A DNA stretch of 9,020 bases from DATARH01 sp038228485 (GTDB lineage: Bacteria > Pseudomonadota > Alphaproteobacteria > ATCC43930 > CGMCC-115725), in NCBI GenBank assembly GCA_038228485.1, contig JBBRPG010000164.1, positions 1 to 9,020 on the forward strand. Reading direction: 5' to 3'. The stretch's first letter is position 1. Every line of letters starts with the position of its first letter. The notes under the pieces are model-generated. The model had not been told where the DNA came from. It worked only from the letters and a program-made list of their open reading frames with translations, and ran no database searches. Below are positions 7,045-9,020 of this stretch, in pieces. Both the position numbers and the translations under genes were made by a program.

Positions 7045-7103
7045 CCCTCACCCTCCCATCGCTGCGCGATGGGTCCCTCCCTTTCCCGCATGCGGGAGAG
7101 GGG
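7045..7103. repeat. Hairpin-rich intergenic repeat, left copy of an inverted pair
   Basis: This is a 59-base element beginning CCCTCACCC and ending GAGAGGGG. It contains two hairpins: CCCATCGC/GCGATGGG (7055-7073, three-base loop) and the perfect palindrome TCCCGCATGCGGGA (7084-7097). Read on the minus strand it matches the overall plan of the copy at 7126-7183. It ends 15 bases upstream of the CoA-transferase A start codon. Confidence 0.85.
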
Positions 7104-7125
7104 TTAATGAGCCCTCGCCTTCAAT

Positions 7126-7183
7126 CCCCTCTCCCGCATGCGGGAGAGGGTGGCTCGCGCCATGGGCGCGAGACGGGTGAGGG
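7126..7183. repeat. Hairpin-rich intergenic repeat, right copy of an inverted pair
   Basis: This 58-base element contains a perfect 24-base palindrome at 7127-7150 (half-site CCCTCTCCCGCA) and a second hairpin, CTCGCGCC/GGCGCGAG, at 7154-7172 with an ATG loop. It ends GGGTGAGGG. It is the inverted counterpart of 7045-7103, with 22 bases between the copies. Elements bounded by CCCTCTCCC and GGGTGAGGG are widespread short palindromic repeats in Proteobacteria; this is recalled, not searched. In mRNA the two copies could pair with each other to form a long stem between BKACE and CoA-transferase A. Confidence 0.87.
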
Positions 7184-7198
7184 TTTCACGCCCAAACA

Positions 7199-8134
7199 TC
7201 AGAACGCCACGTCGTCGCCGCCCTTGAGGGCGAGCAGCGAGCGCGCCTCGTCGGGGGTGGCGATCTCCAGCGACAGGTTTTCGAGGATGGTGCGGATGCG
7301 GGTCACCTGATCGGCGTTGCCCTGGGCCAGCTGCCCGCGGCCCAGCCACAGCGAGTCCTCGAGGCCCACCCGGACATTGCCGCCCATGATCGCGCCCATC
7401 GTCACGAAGGGCATCTGGTGGCGTCCCGCGGCGAGGATCGACCAGGCGTAATCGTCGCCGAACAGCTTGTCGGCGATGCGCTTCATGTGGACGAGGTTCT
7501 CGTGGTCGGCGCCGATCCCGCCGAGAATGCCGAAGATCGTCTGCACGAACAGCGGCGGCTTGATCAGCCCGCGATCGACGAAATGCGCCAAATTGTACAG
7601 GTGCCCGACATCGTAGCACTCGTGCTCGAACCTTGTGCCGCACCCCTCGCCCAACTGCTTCAGCACCTTCTCGATGTCGGCGAAGGTGTTGCGGAAGATG
7701 AAGTCGCGGGTCATTTCCAGCGCCTTCGGCTCCCAGTCGTATTTCCATTCCTTGTAGCGCTCTAGCATCGGGTAGAGACCGAAATTCATCGAGCCCATGT
7801 TCATCGAGCACATCTCGGGCTTAGCGCGTAGCGGCGCCGCGAGCCGCTCTTCTAGGGTCATGCCGTGGCCGCCGCCGGTAGTGATGTTGATGACCGCGTT
7901 GGTCGCCTGCTTGATCCGCGGCAGAAACTGCATGAACACGTTCGGATCGGGGGTCGGCTTGCCGTCCTTGGGGTCGCGCGCGTGCAGGTGCAGGATCGAG
8001 GCCCCGGCCTCGGCCGCAGCGATCGCGTCGCGCGCCACTTCGTCCGGGGTCAGCGGCAGATAGGGGCTCATCGTCGGGGTGTGGATCGACCCGGTCACCG
8101 CGCAGGTGATGATGACCTTGCTTTTCAAAGGCAT
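7199..8134 (-). CDS. Beta-keto acid cleavage enzyme (BKACE, DUF849 family)
   Basis: A 311-residue enzyme of the BKACE family (prototype Kce, 3-keto-5-aminohexanoate cleavage enzyme). The family condenses a beta-keto acid with acetyl-CoA, giving acetoacetate and a new CoA ester, on a TIM barrel with zinc. Visible signatures: VIITCAVTGSIHTPTMSPYLP (7-27), ILHLHARDP (47-55) with zinc ligands H49 and H51, NITTGGGHGMTLEERLA (83-99) and GGNVRVGLED (251-260), where E259 is the third zinc ligand and R255 and D260 match the catalytic Arg and Asp of Kce. The ATG at 8134 gives the standard MPLKSKVIITCA opening behind GGGGAGGGGG; an ATG seven codons upstream is less likely because it would include that binding site. 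Substrate is unknown; dehydrocarnitine, beta-ketoadipate and others are known in the family. The CoA-transferase genes follow downstream. Confidence 0.93.
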   Translation of the reverse strand: MPLKSKVIITCAVTGSIHTPTMSPYLPLTPDEVARDAIAAAEAGASILHLHARDPKDGKPTPDPNVFMQFLPRIKQATNAVINITTGGGHGMTLEERLAAPLRAKPEMCSMNMGSMNFGLYPMLERYKEWKYDWEPKALEMTRDFIFRNTFADIEKVLKQLGEGCGTRFEHECYDVGHLYNLAHFVDRGLIKPPLFVQTIFGILGGIGADHENLVHMKRIADKLFGDDYAWSILAAGRHQMPFVTMGAIMGGNVRVGLEDSLWLGRGQLAQGNADQVTRIRTILENLSLEIATPDEARSLLALKGGDDVAF

Positions 8135-8174
8135 GCGCCCCCTCCCCTCATCCATTTGCTTACCGCGTCGGACG

Positions 8175-9020
8175 TCAGCGCGGCGGCGCGGCGACGCCTC
8201 CCCGCAGTTCGTGCACCACCACGCCCAGCCGCCGCGGCGGCGGCGCCAGCCACAGCGGGTGGGTCAGCCCGGTGCCGACATCCGCCTCACCCGCCTGCCA
8301 GCGCTTCATCAAGGTCGCCGACGAGAAATCCGCCATCTTGGCGGCGAGATCGCCGTCGGCGCCCTCATGGACCAGGCGCAGGATGGTCATCGTCGCCTCG
8401 CTGGCCTCGGCCAGGCATTTGCGGATCTCGGCATCGCGGCGCAGCCCCGCCGGCAGGCGCTCGCCCAACAGCGCGATCGTCCGCCGCAGATCGTGGTTGC
8501 GGCGCAGCGCGGCGATCTCGCGAGCCGAGCGGCTGACCCCGCCGCGCGGCCCCGGCACCGGGTCGTAGCCGTCGATGACAAAGCACAGCGTATCGGCCGG
8601 GCGGGCATCGTCGAGCGGCGCGACTGAAACGGTGCCGCCGCCGTAGCGCTGGCCCTCGATCGCCACCGGCGCCATCCCCGGCAGCGCGGTGCTGGCGAGC
8701 ACGTGGTCGAGCGACAAAACGTGGCGGTCGTTGTCGAACAGGGTCTCGGCGCCGGTATCGAGGTTGGTCGCCCCGAGCACCACCCGCACCGACCCGGAAT
8801 TGACCCGCTCAAGATCGAGCGCCTCCCGCAACAGGTCGCGCAATTCGCTCGACGGGATGGCCGAAGTCTCGCGCGCCGGCCACGCCCCGGAATGGCGCCA
8901 GTGCGCCCAAAGCCAGTCGGCGAGGCCGCGCGCCCGGGTGTGAAACCCAAGTTCGTTGCGCAGCGCGACCCGGCGGCTCAGCTCGCGCCAGAACTGGCGC
9001 AGGCGGAACGCGCGCTCATG
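8175..9020 (-). CDS. Patatin-like lipase with DUF3734-type C-terminus (5' end outside window)
   Basis: The frame is open from base 9020 to the stop at 8177-8175, giving the last 281 residues of a patatin-like acyl hydrolase. The N-terminal oxyanion loop and GxSxG serine motif would lie outside the window. The segment VLGATNLDTGAETLF, then SLDHVLASTALPGMAPVAIEG, corresponds to the patatin core before the catalytic Asp. The following part, DTLCFVIDGYDPVP through REIAALRRNHDLRRTI and MADFSSATLMKRWQAGEAD, resembles the DUF3734 extension. The normal (Y)W-DGG motif reads Y-GGG here: the presumed catalytic Asp is Gly (codon 8642-8640, GGC). A TTG at 8843 is not taken as the start because homologous-looking sequence continues upstream. 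It precedes BKACE by 40 bases on the same strand. Confidence 0.85.
   Translation of the reverse strand, partial: HERAFRLRQFWRELSRRVALRNELGFHTRARGLADWLWAHWRHSGAWPARETSAIPSSELRDLLREALDLERVNSGSVRVVLGATNLDTGAETLFDNDRHVLSLDHVLASTALPGMAPVAIEGQRYGGGTVSVAPLDDARPADTLCFVIDGYDPVPGPRGGVSRSAREIAALRRNHDLRRTIALLGERLPAGLRRDAEIRKCLAEASEATMTILRLVHEGADGDLAAKMADFSSATLMKRWQAGEADVGTGLTHPLWLAPPPRRLGVVVHELRGGVAAPPR

Noticed and set aside
7127..7172. Hairpins read as a rho-independent terminator after BKACE
   Set aside because: No T-run follows the stems on the transcribed strand, and the structure matches a dispersed palindromic repeat with an inverted partner nearby.
7045..7183. CRISPR-like array
   Set aside because: Only two copies exist, in opposite orientation, with no regular spacers and no cas genes.

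Overview
The window is a GC-rich (roughly two thirds G+C), tightly packed bacterial chromosome segment. Gene content, protein style and intergenic repeat families suggest an alphaproteobacterium, probably Rhizobiales- or Rhodospirillales-like; this is inference without a database search. There are ten protein-coding genes, two of them cut by the window edges. I see no tRNA, rRNA, CRISPR array, intact insertion sequence or prophage gene, and no gene-free stretch longer than 300 bases.

Left part (1-3780, all on the minus strand; transcription order is right to left): a gamma-glutamyltranspeptidase-family Ntn-hydrolase, then ureD, ureA, ureB and the first 126 codons of ureC. These are the urease accessory protein UreD and the three structural subunits in the common order D-A-B-C. 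Two related ~146-bp palindromic repeats interrupt the run, one between the Ntn-hydrolase and ureD, one between ureA and ureB. The apparent ureD start codon lies inside the first of these.

Middle (3957-5436, plus strand): a metallo-beta-lactamase-fold hydrolase with a C-terminal region resembling a winged helix, followed by a small VOC/glyoxalase-fold protein. They diverge from the Ntn-hydrolase across a 176-bp gap.

Right part (5448-9020, minus strand; transcription order right to left): a patatin-like lipase of the DUF3734 type (5' end outside the window), a beta-keto acid cleavage enzyme (BKACE/DUF849), and subunits A and B of a 3-oxoacid/3-oxoadipate-type CoA-transferase. BKACE enzymes make acetoacetate from a beta-keto acid plus acetyl-CoA. 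A CoA-transferase of this type could activate acetoacetate to acetoacetyl-CoA, so the three genes form a plausible catabolic module. Non-coding repeats break up this module as well. An inverted pair of hairpin-rich elements sits between BKACE and subunit A. A 247-bp, comparatively AT-rich island with repeated GCAGGGAA motifs and a perfect 22-bp palindrome separates subunits A and B, which are usually adjacent.

No clearly new multi-gene system is visible. The points most worth a second look are the repeats inserted in two operons, the ureD start inside a repeat, and the patatin whose DGG motif reads GGG.
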